This document shows, piece by piece, positions 25,128 through 34,125 of a DNA stretch of 64,000 nucleotides; position 1 is the stretch's first letter, and each line of letters opens with the position of its first letter. The stretch is from Methylorubrum populi. Its GTDB lineage: Bacteria > Pseudomonadota > Alphaproteobacteria > Rhizobiales > Beijerinckiaceae. The stretch is taken from contig NZ_AP014809.1 in NCBI RefSeq assembly GCF_002355515.1, positions 4,302,501 to 4,366,500 on the forward strand. The letters are read 5' to 3'. The position numbers and the translations under genes were made by a program. Under the pieces are notes generated by a model, which was given only the letters and a program-made list of their open reading frames with translations, did no database searches and was not told where the DNA came from.

Positions 25128-25663
25128 TCGAAGGGCTCCGACGTGCCGGTCACGTCGCCCGGGGCGGGCCAGCGGTTTCGGGCGGATCGGTCACGACTTG
25201 GATCGAGTGGTCGAGCCATCGCCAGCCTCCCGCGAGCCGCGGATCGTGGCAAGCTGCCGAGATGGCCGGCCGGTCTGCCGGGTTCCGCTCGCGACCGACC
25301 GTACGGGCGTGGCTCATGCGCTGCTATACCCATATCGACGCCTCGCTGGCTTGAGACCTGCGCATGCGTCGTAGGCGAGGACGACGGCATCATCAGCGAA
25401 GCCAATATCGCGCGTGCGCGGCGGCGTCGCTGGGTGGCCTCGGCCTGTCGCTGATCGGCTGCGGACAGGAGACGGGCGCTGGCGGGTCGGCCGTGCGGGC
25501 GGATGACCGAAGTCGCGGTGTTCCACGTCGTGTGCATGGACGTGCGTCGCGCCCGCGGGCGATGGCCCACGAGACCGCCCGCGACGGCGCTCGGGATCGC
25601 ACGGATGCTGCGCACTGGCTGGTTCCGGCAAGCGCTCGGCCGCGCTGCTCCGATTGCTGCGGT
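25128..25663. other. Gene-free region left of the IS481 element
   Basis: About 535 bases without a supported gene. Several frames are open because of high GC content, but none has a ribosome site with coherent protein composition. It probably carries remnants disrupted by rearrangement. Confidence 0.4.
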
Positions 25664-26715
25664 TAGATGTTTGATCCCAGGGTTTGATGGTGCACTCTTC
25701 ACGTCGGAGTGGAGGGATGCGCTATGGGCCAAATTCTTCACGGCAGCGCCACGACGACTGAGGCGATCCGTCGAGCGATCCAGCATAGTCAAGCGAGCCT
25801 GAGGGCACTCTCGAAGCGCTACGGGATCAACCCGAAGACGGTCGCCAAGTGGCGGCAGCGGACCTCGGTTGCCGACCAGCGCACCGGTCCGAAGGATCCG
25901 CGCTCGACGGTGCTGTCATCGGAAGACGAGGCGGTCGTCGTCGCCTTTCGCCGCCACACACTTCTGCCGCTGGACGACTGCCTCTACGCGCTCCAGGCCA
26001 CGATCCCGCACCTGACCCGCTCGTCACTGCATCGCTGCCTGCAGCGGCACGGGATCAGCCGATTGCCGGAGGTCGACGGCGACAAGCCGAAGCGGTCGCG
26101 CTTCAAGGCCTATCCGCTCGGCTACTTCCACATCGATCTGGCTGAGGTCCACACGGCCGAAGGACGGCTCTACCTGTTCGTCGCAATCGATCGCACGACC
26201 AAGTTCGCCTTCGTTGAGCTCCACGAGAAGGCGACGCGAAGGGTCGCGGGTGACTTTCTACGCCATTTGATCGAGGCCGTGCCCTACAAGGTGCACACGG
26301 TGCTCACCGACAACGGCACCCACTTCACCACGCCCGGCAACATCGCTTCGGCCGCCTCCATCATCCGGGAGGCGATCGCAGCCGGCGAGACGTTCCGAGC
26401 CCACAGCTTCGAGTCCGCCTGCGCCCGCAACGAGATCGACCATCGGCTGACCAGACCGCGGCACCCCTGGACCAACGGTCAGGTCGAGCGGATGAACCGC
26501 ACGATCAAGGACGCGACGGTCAAGCGCTACCACTACGACAGCCACGAGCAGCTCGGCGCTCACCTGGCCGACTTCGTCAGCGCCTACAATTTTGCCCGCC
26601 GTCTCAAGACCCTGCGCGGTCTCACGCCCTACGAGGCTATCTGCAAAGCATGGTCCGCCGAGCCCAGTCGCTTCAGGGCAAACCCGCTCCACCAAATGCC
26701 GGGACCGAACATCTA
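25664..26715 (+). mobile_element. IS481-family insertion sequence
   Basis: Imperfect terminal inverted repeats bound the element: TAGATGTTTGATCCC at 25664-25678 and the complement of TAGATGTTCGGTCCC at 26701-26715 (13 of 15 match). It holds one transposase gene in the plus direction, whose stop codon lies within the right end. I could not identify a clear target-site duplication. It appears intact. Confidence 0.85.
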
Positions 26716-26716
26716 G
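25724..26716 (+). CDS. IS481-family transposase
   Basis: A 330-residue DDE transposase. The N-terminal part has helix-turn-helix segments (Leu-Arg-Ala-Leu-Ser-Lys-Arg-Tyr-Gly-Ile-Asn-Pro-Lys-Thr-Val-Ala-Lys-Trp). The catalytic core shows His-Ile-Asp-Leu-Ala-Glu, Leu-Thr-Asp-Asn-Gly-Thr-His-Phe and Asn-Gly-Gln-Val-Glu-Arg-Met-Asn as the three acidic sites. ATG 25724 is chosen over an upstream Met five codons earlier. Length is normal, so the element may be active. Confidence 0.93.
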   Translation: MGQILHGSATTTEAIRRAIQHSQASLRALSKRYGINPKTVAKWRQRTSVADQRTGPKDPRSTVLSSEDEAVVVAFRRHTLLPLDDCLYALQATIPHLTRSSLHRCLQRHGISRLPEVDGDKPKRSRFKAYPLGYFHIDLAEVHTAEGRLYLFVAIDRTTKFAFVELHEKATRRVAGDFLRHLIEAVPYKVHTVLTDNGTHFTTPGNIASAASIIREAIAAGETFRAHSFESACARNEIDHRLTRPRHPWTNGQVERMNRTIKDATVKRYHYDSHEQLGAHLADFVSAYNFARRLKTLRGLTPYEAICKAWSAEPSRFRANPLHQMPGPNI

Positions 26717-26906
26717 CAGACTTGAACACCACTCTAGCGACAAGGCGGCGGCAGCCATGCATCACACGAAACTGCCGAGATGCCGTTCTTCGTTTCGATT
26801 TCCGGGCCCGGGGGTAGGAGGCCAATTATCTACTGCAGGATCCTGAGGACACGTAACCACCCAACATCAAAAAAATCGCGCATGTACAGATAGATATCGC
26901 AGAGAG

Positions 26907-26993
26907 CAGACATTTGGGCGACCGGCCTCCGCTGGCTCCCAAGCGGAGGCTCGGGAGCCAGCGGAGACCGTTCGCCCAATTGCGAGATGTCTG
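26907..26993. repeat. Long imperfect inverted repeat with alternative hairpins
   Basis: The left arm (26907-26940) and right arm (26953-26993) pair over more than 30 bases, with a seven-base bulge on the right arm, around a 12-base loop (26941-26952). The loop itself contains AGCGGAGGC (26942-26950), which can instead pair with GCCTCCGCT (26925-26933). Two mutually exclusive hairpins are thus possible. It is followed by an A/T-rich stretch. It lies in a 440-base gap between the IS481 element and the MFS gene, where no gene is seen. Confidence 0.75.
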
Positions 26994-27163
26994 CCAAAAA
27001 TTATTCAAAGATCAATGACATCGGGCGATTTGCGAGGACTTGCGGTCGCCAGAGGCCGACGTGGACGGATCATTGCCGCCAGGAGTGTGGTGCCGAACCG
27101 GCCACCTCATTTGGTCAACCCGGCATTCCGGTGCCGAGCACCATTATTCTGCACTGAAGCAAC

Positions 27164-28444
27164 CTAGAGCGAAGAAGGGGGGCCGTTTCGAAGGCGGCCT
27201 TTCGGCTTGGCTGCTGACGCGAAGCACCTGTTCTTCGAAACCGCCTCGGCCTCGCCAGGGATGCCGACCGCTTCCGGTCGTGTGCCCCACAAGGCGCCTG
27301 CCAAACCGACGTTCGCGAGCGCGAGCACCGCCAGAAGGGCATAGGCCAAATCGGGGCCGCCGTAGGTGAGGACCGTGGCCCCCAGCGACGGAGCAAGAGC
27401 CTGGGCGATCAGGCTCGGCCGGGCGAGCCGCCCCGCCAGAACCGGGTAGCGTTCCGACCCGAACAGGGCGAGCGGCACCGTGCCTCTCGCGATCGAGTAG
27501 ATCCCGTTGCCGGCACCGTAGAGCACCAAGGCGATGCCGACCGCAGGAATGCCCAATGCCAGGATTGCCAGTCCGAACGCCACGAGGGCCATGGCCACGT
27601 TTAGCGTCCAGAGCGGGTGGTGCCGCCCCTTATTGGCCATCTCGACAACGCGGGCTCCGACCTGGGACGGCCCGATCAGGGCGCCGTAGGATACGGCGGC
27701 GGCAAAGGCCACGCCGCGTGCCTGCAGCAAGGTAATCAGGTGGACCGAGATCAACGTCATCACGGTGCCGCCGAAAACCAGCACGCCGGCCATCAGCGCG
27801 AAGGCGCGCCGTTCCCGCGAGGTGAGCGGCGCCTCGCCAAGGTGTTTTACGTCCCCGCCGTTAGCCAAGGCAGGCGCCTCAGGGATCAGACCGAGCACCA
27901 GGGGAAGCGTGACGAAGAGGTGCAGCCCGGCATAGGCAAGACATGTCGAGCGCCAGCCGACCTGCTCGACGAGAAGGGCCGAGAGCGGCCAGCAGACGGT
28001 GCTGGCGAACCCACCCCATAGGGTCAGGGTGGTGATGGCCGGGCGCGCCTCGTCGCCGTAGAGCCGGCCGAGGGTGGCGAAGGCCGGGTCGTAGAGGCCG
28101 CAGCCCATCCCGAGCCCAATGACCAGCCAGCCGGACAGGAACACCGGAAGGTTCGGTGCCAGTCCGATCACCAAGTGGCCACCCGTTAGCAGCAAGGCCG
28201 CCGATACAAGGACCGGCCGACCCCCGTGCCGGTGGATGGCGATTCCGACCCGGGGCGAGGCGATTGCCGCCACCAGCAGGCCGATGGACAGCCCCCCGAC
28301 CACCCATGCGAGCGGCCAACCCGTGTCGGCGGCGATGGGCCCCGCGAGCACCGCCGGCAAGTAGAAGGACGAGCCCCAGGCGAGGATCTCCACCACGCCC
28401 AGGGCCGAGATGACGACGAGGCGGTTGTGGACCTCAGACCTCAC
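27164..28444 (-). CDS. MFS permease at the end of the arsenic operon
   Basis: A 426-residue major facilitator protein with about 12 membrane segments; the first reads Leu-Gly-Val-Val-Glu-Ile-Leu-Ala-Trp-Gly. Its start overlaps the acr3 stop by 11 bases, so it is part of the ars operon and probably exports an arsenic compound. MFS arsenic exporters are known (ArsK for arsenite, ArsJ for an arsenylated sugar phosphate), but no GAPDH gene is here, which argues against ArsJ. The cytoplasmic tail after the last helix is basic. Exact substrate inferred only. Confidence 0.8.
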   Translation of the reverse strand: MRSEVHNRLVVISALGVVEILAWGSSFYLPAVLAGPIAADTGWPLAWVVGGLSIGLLVAAIASPRVGIAIHRHGGRPVLVSAALLLTGGHLVIGLAPNLPVFLSGWLVIGLGMGCGLYDPAFATLGRLYGDEARPAITTLTLWGGFASTVCWPLSALLVEQVGWRSTCLAYAGLHLFVTLPLVLGLIPEAPALANGGDVKHLGEAPLTSRERRAFALMAGVLVFGGTVMTLISVHLITLLQARGVAFAAAVSYGALIGPSQVGARVVEMANKGRHHPLWTLNVAMALVAFGLAILALGIPAVGIALVLYGAGNGIYSIARGTVPLALFGSERYPVLAGRLARPSLIAQALAPSLGATVLTYGGPDLAYALLAVLALANVGLAGALWGTRPEAVGIPGEAEAVSKNRCFASAAKPKGRLRNGPPSSL

Positions 28445-29501
28445 GGGAGGCAGGCTTCAGCGCCGCTGCCTTGCCGGCCGCGCCACGCTCGTACCAGCCC
28501 TGCGAGCGGTTCACGATCCATACGACGGAAAGCATGACTGGGACCTCGATGAGGACGCCGACCACGGTGGCCAGCGCCGCGCCCGAGTTGAAGCCGAACA
28601 GGCTGATCGCGGCCGCCACCGCGAGCTCGAAGAAGTTCGAGGCGCCAATCAGTGCCGAGGGCCCGGCCACGCAGTGCTGCTCCCCGGCGACCCGGTTCAG
28701 GAGGTAGGCCAGCCCCGAGTTCAGGTAAACCTGGATGAGGATGGGGACCGCGAGCAGCCCGATGACCGCGGGCTGGGCCCGGATCTGCTCGCCCTGGAAG
28801 CCGAACAGCAGCACCAGGGTCGCCAGAAGTGCGGCGAGCGAGGTGGGCCCGAGCCTGGCGAGCAGCCGGTCGAGGGCGGCCCGCCCGCCGGAGGCCAGGA
28901 GGCCACGGCGGATCACTTGCGCGACGACGACCGGGATGACGATGTAGAGCGCCACCGACAACACCAGCGTCCCCCAAGGCACGGTGATGGCCGAGAGCCC
29001 GAGAAGCAGGCCAACGATGGGGGCGAAGGCCACCACCATGATGGTGTCGTTGAGCGCCACCTGGCTTAGGGTGAAGTACGGCTCGCCTCGGGTCAGGTTC
29101 GACCAGACGAACACCATGGCGGTGCAGGGCGCCGCCGCCAGGATGATGAGCCCGGCGATGTAGCTGTCGACCTGGTCGGCCGGCAGGTAGGGCCGGAACA
29201 GGGTGCCGATGAACAGCCAGCCGAGCGCGGCCATCGAGAAGGGCTTCACCGCCCAGTTGATGAACAGCGTCACGCCGATGCCGCGCCAGTGCCGCCCGAC
29301 GTGGCGCAGCGAGGCGAAGTCGATCTTGAGCAGCATGGGGATGACCATGAGCCAGATCAGGACGGCGACCGGCAGGTTCACCTTGGCGACCTCAGCGTCG
29401 CCGACGGCGTGGAAGAAGCCCGGCATGACGTGGCCGAGGGCGATGCCGGCCACGATGCAGAGGGCGACCCAGAGGGTCAGGTAGCGTTCGAAGGTGCTCA
29501 T
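28434..29501 (-). CDS. acr3: ACR3-type arsenite efflux permease
   Basis: A 355-residue membrane protein with about ten hydrophobic segments; exports arsenite. The family hallmark is Ala-Ala-Pro-Cys-Thr-Ala-Met-Val-Phe-Val-Trp-Ser with the essential Cys126, and Asn-Trp-Ala-Val-Lys-Pro-Phe precedes it. The C-terminal half has Gly-Ala-Ser-Asn-Phe-Phe-Glu-Leu-Ala-Val-Ala, the second conserved block. It lies seven bases after arsC and overlaps the MFS gene, all in one minus-strand operon controlled by ArsR. Confidence 0.94.
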   Translation of the reverse strand: MSTFERYLTLWVALCIVAGIALGHVMPGFFHAVGDAEVAKVNLPVAVLIWLMVIPMLLKIDFASLRHVGRHWRGIGVTLFINWAVKPFSMAALGWLFIGTLFRPYLPADQVDSYIAGLIILAAAPCTAMVFVWSNLTRGEPYFTLSQVALNDTIMVVAFAPIVGLLLGLSAITVPWGTLVLSVALYIVIPVVVAQVIRRGLLASGGRAALDRLLARLGPTSLAALLATLVLLFGFQGEQIRAQPAVIGLLAVPILIQVYLNSGLAYLLNRVAGEQHCVAGPSALIGASNFFELAVAAAISLFGFNSGAALATVVGVLIEVPVMLSVVWIVNRSQGWYERGAAGKAAALKPASREV

Positions 29502-29508
29502 GGTGTCC

Positions 29509-29934
29509 TCAAGCGGTGGCGACGCGGCGGCCGCGCTCGTCGACGACGCGCTCGCCGTCCTCCTTCACGAACTCCCCCTGCTGGGCGGGGAGGAGGTCCA
29601 GCACCGCCTCGGATGGGCGGCACAGGCGCACACCCTTGGGGCTGACGACCAGCGGGCGGTTGAGCAGGACCGGGTGCGCCTCGACCGCGTCGAGGAGTTG
29701 CTCGTCGGTCAGCGCCGGGTCGGCGAGGCCGAGCTCGGCGTAGGGCGTGCCCTTCTCGCGCAGCGCGTCCCGGACCGAGAGGCCAGCGCGGGCGAGCAAC
29801 TGCCGGATGAGCGCCCGGTTCGGGGGCGTATTGAGGTACTCGACGACGTGCGGCTCGATGCCGGCGTTGCGGATCATCGCCAGGGTGTTGCGGGACGTGC
29901 CGCAGGCGGGGTTGTGGTAGATGACGACGTCCAT
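29509..29934 (-). CDS. arsC: Arsenate reductase, glutaredoxin-coupled type
   Basis: A 141-residue thioredoxin-fold ArsC that reduces arsenate with glutaredoxin and glutathione. The catalytic cysteine is Cys11 in His-Asn-Pro-Ala-Cys-Gly-Thr-Ser-Arg-Asn-Thr; the arginine region Asn-Arg-Pro-Leu-Val-Val is also seen. The ATG at 29934 overlaps the previous stop (TGATG), so it is coupled to the phosphatase-type reductase gene before it. Having both reductase types in one operon is not rare but notable. Confidence 0.93.
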   Translation of the reverse strand: MDVVIYHNPACGTSRNTLAMIRNAGIEPHVVEYLNTPPNRALIRQLLARAGLSVRDALREKGTPYAELGLADPALTDEQLLDAVEAHPVLLNRPLVVSPKGVRLCRPSEAVLDLLPAQQGEFVKEDGERVVDERGRRVATA

Positions 29935-30461
29935 CACGCGACCTCCGGGCGGGCCGAGGTCGCGCCGACGAGCTGGCCGATCTCGCGGACCTTCGACGAC
30001 AGAGCAACTTGGTCGAGGCTGCCGAGCGGCAGGGCGACGAAGGCCGCGATCCGATTCTTGAGGTAGCGCTGGGCAGTGACGAAGGCGCGCTTGCGCTCCA
30101 TCTCGGAGCCTTCCGCCGCTGCGGGGTCCTCGATGCCCCAGTGGGCCGTCACCGGCTGGCCCGGCCAGTACGGGCACGTCTCGCCGGCGGCGTTGTCACA
30201 GACGGTGAAGACGAAATCCATGACGGGGACTTCGGGACCGGCGAACTCGTCCCACGACTTCGAGCGCAGGCCCTCGGTCGGGTAGTCGCTTTCCCGCAGG
30301 ACCTGCAGCGCCAGCGGGTGCGGCTCGTCCTTCGGTTGGCTGCCGGCGGAGAAGGCGCGGAAGCGCCCGCCGCCCTCCTTTTTGAGCATGGCCTCGGCCA
30401 GGATCGAGCGGGCCGAGTTGCCGGTGCAGAGGAACAGGACGTTGTAGACTGGCTCAGGCAT
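29934..30461 (-). CDS. arsC: Arsenate reductase, low-molecular-weight phosphatase type
   Basis: A 175-residue protein of the LMW protein tyrosine phosphatase-like arsenate reductases. The P-loop is Leu-Cys-Thr-Gly-Asn-Ser-Ala-Arg-Ser with nucleophile Cys12; further Cys residues occur in Val-Cys-Asp-Asn-Ala-Ala-Gly-Glu-Thr-Cys. ATG 30461 lies inside the end of arsR (8-base overlap). The C-terminal extension after residue 135, Arg-Tyr-Leu-Lys-Asn-Arg-Ile, is common in ars operons of this group. Confidence 0.9.
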   Translation of the reverse strand: MPEPVYNVLFLCTGNSARSILAEAMLKKEGGGRFRAFSAGSQPKDEPHPLALQVLRESDYPTEGLRSKSWDEFAGPEVPVMDFVFTVCDNAAGETCPYWPGQPVTAHWGIEDPAAAEGSEMERKRAFVTAQRYLKNRIAAFVALPLGSLDQVALSSKVREIGQLVGATSARPEVA

Positions 30462-30813
30462 GTAGGGTGTCCCCGGTGGTGCAGTCGCAGGCGGCGAGCG
30501 CGGCGACGGCCGCGGCGCACACCTCGGGGTGGCCCTGGCAGCAGTCACGCATGAGGAACTGGACGAGGTCGGACAGGCCGGCGTAGGCGGCGCTGTAGAT
30601 GACCGACTTGCCCTCGCGCCGGGAGGTGATCAGCCCGGCGTGCGAGAGCTCCTTCAGGTGGAAGGACAGGTTGTTGCCGGCGACGTTCACCGTCTCGGCG
30701 AGGACGCCCGCGGCGAGGCCGTCCGGACCGGCGGTGACCAGGGCGCGCACGACCCGGAGCCTATGCTCCTGGCCGAGGGCGGCGAAGGCGGCGAGGGCTT
30801 GCCGTTCGTCCAT
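30454..30813 (-). CDS. arsR: ArsR-family repressor
   Basis: A 119-residue winged-helix metalloregulator, probably arsenite-responsive. The HTH segment is Asn-Leu-Ser-Phe-His-Leu-Lys-Glu-Leu near residues 49-57. Cysteines lie near the C-terminus (Asp-Cys-Cys-Gln-Gly-His-Pro-Glu-Val-Cys, and Ala-Cys-Asp-Cys), as in C-terminal-sensing ArsR types. It leads the minus-strand operon and is divergent from arsH, with a palindrome in between that is the likely operator. Confidence 0.92.
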   Translation of the reverse strand: MDERQALAAFAALGQEHRLRVVRALVTAGPDGLAAGVLAETVNVAGNNLSFHLKELSHAGLITSRREGKSVIYSAAYAGLSDLVQFLMRDCCQGHPEVCAAAVAALAACDCTTGDTLHA

Positions 30814-30828
30814 CGAATGACCTACATA

Positions 30829-30842
30829 TCAACTATCGTTGA
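30829..30842. promoter_or_regulatory. Probable ArsR operator
   Basis: TCAAC-TATC-GTTGA is a perfect palindrome in the 50-base gap between arsR and arsH. It sits 16 bases from the arsR ATG and 21 bases from the arsH TTG, so one bound dimer could repress both directions. Confidence 0.7.
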
Positions 30843-30863
30843 AACGTAGAGGAGTTAAGCGCC

Positions 30864-31610
30864 TTGAACAAGCCCCAGCAGCCGTTCGCCGACGGGGTGC
30901 CGAACCTCTCCGAGGCGCATTTCAAGGTGCCGACCGAGGAACGGATGGCGGCGCCGACGCCGCTCGACCATGCGCCTCGGTTCCTCGTCCTCTACGGGTC
31001 GCTCCGGGAGCGTTCGTTCAGCCGCTTCCTGGCCTTCGAGGCGGCACGGCTGCTGGAGGCGATGGGCGGGGAGGTCCGCATATTCCACGCGGACGGGCTA
31101 CCGCTGCCCGACGACGCGCCCGTCGAACATCCGAAGGTGCAGGAACTCCGGCAGCTCTCGATCTGGTCGGAGGGGCAGGTCTGGGTCAGCCCGGAGCGGC
31201 ACGGCAACATGACCGGGGTGATGAAGTCCCAGATCGACTGGCTGCCGCTGAGCGAGGGCTCGGTGCGCCCGACGCAGGGGCGGACGCTTGCGGTGATGCA
31301 GGTCTCGGGCGGATCGCAGAGTTTCAATGCGGTCAACAGCATGCGGGTGCTGGGGCGCTGGATGCGGATGATCACCATCCCGAACCAGTCGTCGGTGCCG
31401 ATGGCCTACAAGGAGTTCGACGATGCCGGCCGCATGAGGCCAGGGCCGCTCTACGACCGCGTGGTCGATGTCTGCGAGGAGCTGATGAAGTTCACTCTCC
31501 TGACGCGTGGACGGGCCGACTACCTCGTCGACCGCTACTCCGAGCGTAAGGAGCGCGAGCCCGAGCGCTTCAAGGGCGTCGCCGCCGACATCGGGTTCGT
31601 GAAGCGGTAG
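30864..31610 (+). CDS. arsH: ArsH, NADPH-dependent FMN reductase for organoarsenicals
   Basis: A 248-residue flavodoxin-fold protein. ArsH oxidises trivalent methylated or aromatic arsenicals. The FMN loop reads [11 protein letters not shown] at about residues 43-53, and [10 protein letters not shown] follows near 109-118. The TTG at 30864 is chosen because AGAGGAG lies ten bases upstream and the conserved N-terminus begins there. Divergent from arsR. Confidence 0.93.
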   Translation: MNKPQQPFADGVPNLSEAHFKVPTEERMAAPTPLDHAPRFLVLYGSLRERSFSRFLAFEAARLLEAMGGEVRIFHADGLPLPDDAPVEHPKVQELRQLSIWSEGQVWVSPERHGNMTGVMKSQIDWLPLSEGSVRPTQGRTLAVMQVSGGSQSFNAVNSMRVLGRWMRMITIPNQSSVPMAYKEFDDAGRMRPGPLYDRVVDVCEELMKFTLLTRGRADYLVDRYSERKEREPERFKGVAADIGFVKR

Positions 31611-31872
31611 ACGGACCGTTCCCCCGTGGAGCGAGCCTCGGTCCCGGCCTGCGGATTGCGCTGTCAGCCTCCCTTACGGGCGTAGCGGCCCTTGTCCCGC
31701 GGCTCGAAACACCGACGGTGGAAGACCCGCACATCCAACTGCCGAGGCTCCTAAGAGGACGGAGGCGCCGTGAGCAAGGAACCGCGGCGGCATCGACGCT
31801 TTCCGTTGGTATTCAGCGCAGCCGAGAGGTACCGGCTGCCTGGATCGAGTTTAGCCGCGAAAGTGATTGCAT
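31611..31872. other. Intergenic region before the dGTPase gene
   Basis: About 260 bases without a supported gene. A frame from 31770 runs into the dGTPase gene in another phase and is not convincing. The promoter of the dGTPase gene is probably here. Confidence 0.35.
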
Positions 31873-33213
31873 ATGGATTGGTACGACCGCCGCGAACCAT
31901 GGCAGGCCCAGGCCGACGACGCCCGCGATGGGGCCGCCACCGATTACAGCCGGGTCATCCACTCCGCGTCGTTCCGGCGTTTGCAGGGCAAGACGCAAAT
32001 CCTGAACCTCGGCGACAGCGACTTCTACCGGACGAGGCTCACCCATTCGCTTGAGGTCGCGCAGATTGCCGGCGGGATCGCGCGGCGGTTCGAGAAGGTT
32101 TATGCCGACCATGCCGCCCGGCAATACATCCCGGACCTCAGCATGATCCAGGCCGTGGGCATGACCCACGACCTCGGCCACCCCCCGTTCGGCCACGGCG
32201 GCGAGGTTGCCCTGAATTTCTGCATGCGCGGTGCCGGCGGTTTCGAGGGCAACGGCCAGACCCTGCGCATCCTGTCCAGGCTGGAAAAGTTCTCCAAGGT
32301 CGCCGGCGCGAACCTGATGCGGCGCACCCTGCTCGGGGTTCTGAAGTATCCCGTGCCCTTCAGCCTCGCGATGAACGTGGACATCCGCCCCGCCCTCCAC
32401 GTCGGCCCGGAGTCGATCCGGATCATCGACCGCGAGGCCTCCAAGCCGCCCAAGTGCTACCTGGATTGCGAGCAAGACGTCGTCGACTGGATCCTCGCCC
32501 CACTCAGCGAAAAGGACCGCAACGCCTTCACCGAGGCCCGCGATCAAGAGGGCAAGCACCGCAAGCCCCTCCACAAGTCGTTCGATTGCAGCATTATGGA
32601 CGTCGCCGACGACATCGGCTTCGGCATCCATGACCTGGAGGATGCCCTCGCCCTTGGCCTGGTAGCGCGGGTGGATTTCGAGGCGCACGTGACCGAGGAG
32701 AAGAGCTCAAGTTTCCTCAACAGTCTCAAGGAGAAATACCCGGAGGAGTTCGGCAACAACGTCTATGAGGGATTCCTTGATCGGCTGTTCGGTGCCGGCG
32801 ATACCCGGAAGAGGTGCATCGGCCGGATGGTCCATCACCTGATCACGAACTGCGTGATCGAGACCAGGGAGGAGTTCGACGAGCCCCTCGTTCGATATCG
32901 GGCTGCCATCGAAGCCGGAGCGAACACCTTCCTGGAAGCGCTGAAGGAACTGGTCCGGGAGGTCGTCATTCGCAGCCCGGGGGTCCAGCACCTCGAATTC
33001 AAGGGTCAGGGTATGGTCGTCGCGGTGTTCGAGGCCCTCGCCTCGGAGCCGAAGTCGTTCCTGCCGCGGTCGACCTACGAGGCGTACGAAAAGGCGCCTG
33101 ACGGTCGGCGCGTAATCTGCGACCACGTGGCCGGCATGACCGACGCCTTCCTCATGCGCACTTACGAGCGCTTGTTCAGCCCGAGGATGGGTTCCGTGTT
33201 CGACCGCCTCTGA
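31873..33213 (+). CDS. dgt: dGTPase-family HD-domain triphosphohydrolase
   Basis: A 446-residue HD-domain protein. The metal site shows His58 in Arg-Leu-Thr-His-Ser-Leu-Glu-Val, His99-Asp100 in Met-Thr-His-Asp-Leu-Gly-His-Pro-Pro-Phe-Gly-His, and the later Met-Asp-Val-Ala-Asp-Asp-Ile. The Phe-Arg-Arg-Leu-Gln-Gly-Lys-Thr-Gln motif is typical of Dgt. It splits dGTP to deoxyguanosine and triphosphate; mobile relatives block phages by depleting dNTPs. Being in an island, a defence role is likely but inferred. ATG 31873 is preferred over a TTG two codons earlier. Confidence 0.88.
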   Translation: MDWYDRREPWQAQADDARDGAATDYSRVIHSASFRRLQGKTQILNLGDSDFYRTRLTHSLEVAQIAGGIARRFEKVYADHAARQYIPDLSMIQAVGMTHDLGHPPFGHGGEVALNFCMRGAGGFEGNGQTLRILSRLEKFSKVAGANLMRRTLLGVLKYPVPFSLAMNVDIRPALHVGPESIRIIDREASKPPKCYLDCEQDVVDWILAPLSEKDRNAFTEARDQEGKHRKPLHKSFDCSIMDVADDIGFGIHDLEDALALGLVARVDFEAHVTEEKSSSFLNSLKEKYPEEFGNNVYEGFLDRLFGAGDTRKRCIGRMVHHLITNCVIETREEFDEPLVRYRAAIEAGANTFLEALKELVREVVIRSPGVQHLEFKGQGMVVAVFEALASEPKSFLPRSTYEAYEKAPDGRRVICDHVAGMTDAFLMRTYERLFSPRMGSVFDRL

Positions 33214-33520
33214 CCGACCCGCCGCCCGGTTTAAGCGAGCGACCCGTGATTCCTTCCTGCTCCCGGTCCACATCAACCCCAAATGCGTGAGGGCTTCACC
33301 GATGCCGAAGGGGCGGGCAGGCCGGGGCGACCTCCCTTCCGGCGCCGGCGGAATGCTGAGGCGGCAGCCTCGCCCCGCTCCATCTTGTGCCGGGGCGCGG
33401 CAGCGCCACGGCGCCGTGGATCATCGGCATCCGCATAAGACCGTCGAACAGCGTTGCATGTTGCTCGGTTCGGCGGCTGCTCGTCACGACCCCTTTCGGT
33501 TCCGACTTTCGGAGATGCCG
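33214..33520. other. Intergenic region between the dGTPase and DMT genes
   Basis: About 300 bases; no supported gene. A long frame enters the permease gene from the left but its residues are Arg/Pro-rich and lack hydrophobic segments before 33521. Confidence 0.35.
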
Positions 33521-33958
33521 ATGAAAGCCGTGCTGGCCTCCTGGCAGTTCTGGGCGTTGTTCTCGGCGGCATTTGCCGCGCTGACGGCGATCTTTGCCAA
33601 GATCGGGATAGAGAACATCAACTCGGACTTCGCCACATTCATCCGTACGGTGGTGATCCTGTGCGTCCTCGGCGCGCTTTTGGCCGGCACGGGCCAATGG
33701 CAACCACTCGATTCAGTTTCGGGACGAACATACCTGTTTCTTGTCCTATCGGGGCGCGCCACCGGTGGATCGTGGCTCTGCCACTTCCGCGCCCTGAAGC
33801 TCGGGGATGCCGCCCGCGTGGCGCCCATCGACAAGTTGAGCGTCGTCCTAGTGGCGGTCTTCGCGATCATGTTCCTCGGAGAACGCCTGACCGTCCCCAA
33901 CTGGTTGGGCGTCGACCTGATAGCGGCCGGCACGATCCTGGTCGCCGACAGGAGCTGA
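33521..33958 (+). CDS. Half-size EamA/DMT-family permease
   Basis: A 145-residue membrane protein with about five hydrophobic segments and one EamA repeat, half the usual DMT exporter. The start at ATG 33521 is preceded by GGAG. The end reads Gly-Glu-Arg-Leu-Thr-Val-Pro-Asn-Trp-Leu-Gly-Val, the usual last-helix motif of EamA domains. Half-size members act as dimers. Substrate unknown. Confidence 0.85.
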   Translation: MKAVLASWQFWALFSAAFAALTAIFAKIGIENINSDFATFIRTVVILCVLGALLAGTGQWQPLDSVSGRTYLFLVLSGRATGGSWLCHFRALKLGDAARVAPIDKLSVVLVAVFAIMFLGERLTVPNWLGVDLIAAGTILVADRS

Positions 33959-34125
33959 AGGCTGGCCGCGTGCCCTTTCGCCCGGAGGCGTACGCAGGAG
34001 AGCGACCGGGACGCCGCGACCAGCACGCGCGTTGGCCGATCGCCATCGAGCGCTCTCTGCATTCGTTCCTGCGCCCAACGTCCAGGCCCTTGACGCTCGC
34101 CGTCCAAGAACATGGCTGGCGGCGA

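Noticed and set aside
25503..25802. Frame crossing the left end of the IS481 element
   Set aside because: It crosses the inverted repeat and overlaps the transposase start in another phase.
27164..28444. ArsJ (arsenylated sugar phosphate exporter)
   Set aside because: ArsJ is normally encoded with a GAPDH gene, which is absent here.
31770..32054. Small frame overlapping the dGTPase start
   Set aside because: Runs into the dGTPase gene in another phase and loses protein-like composition.
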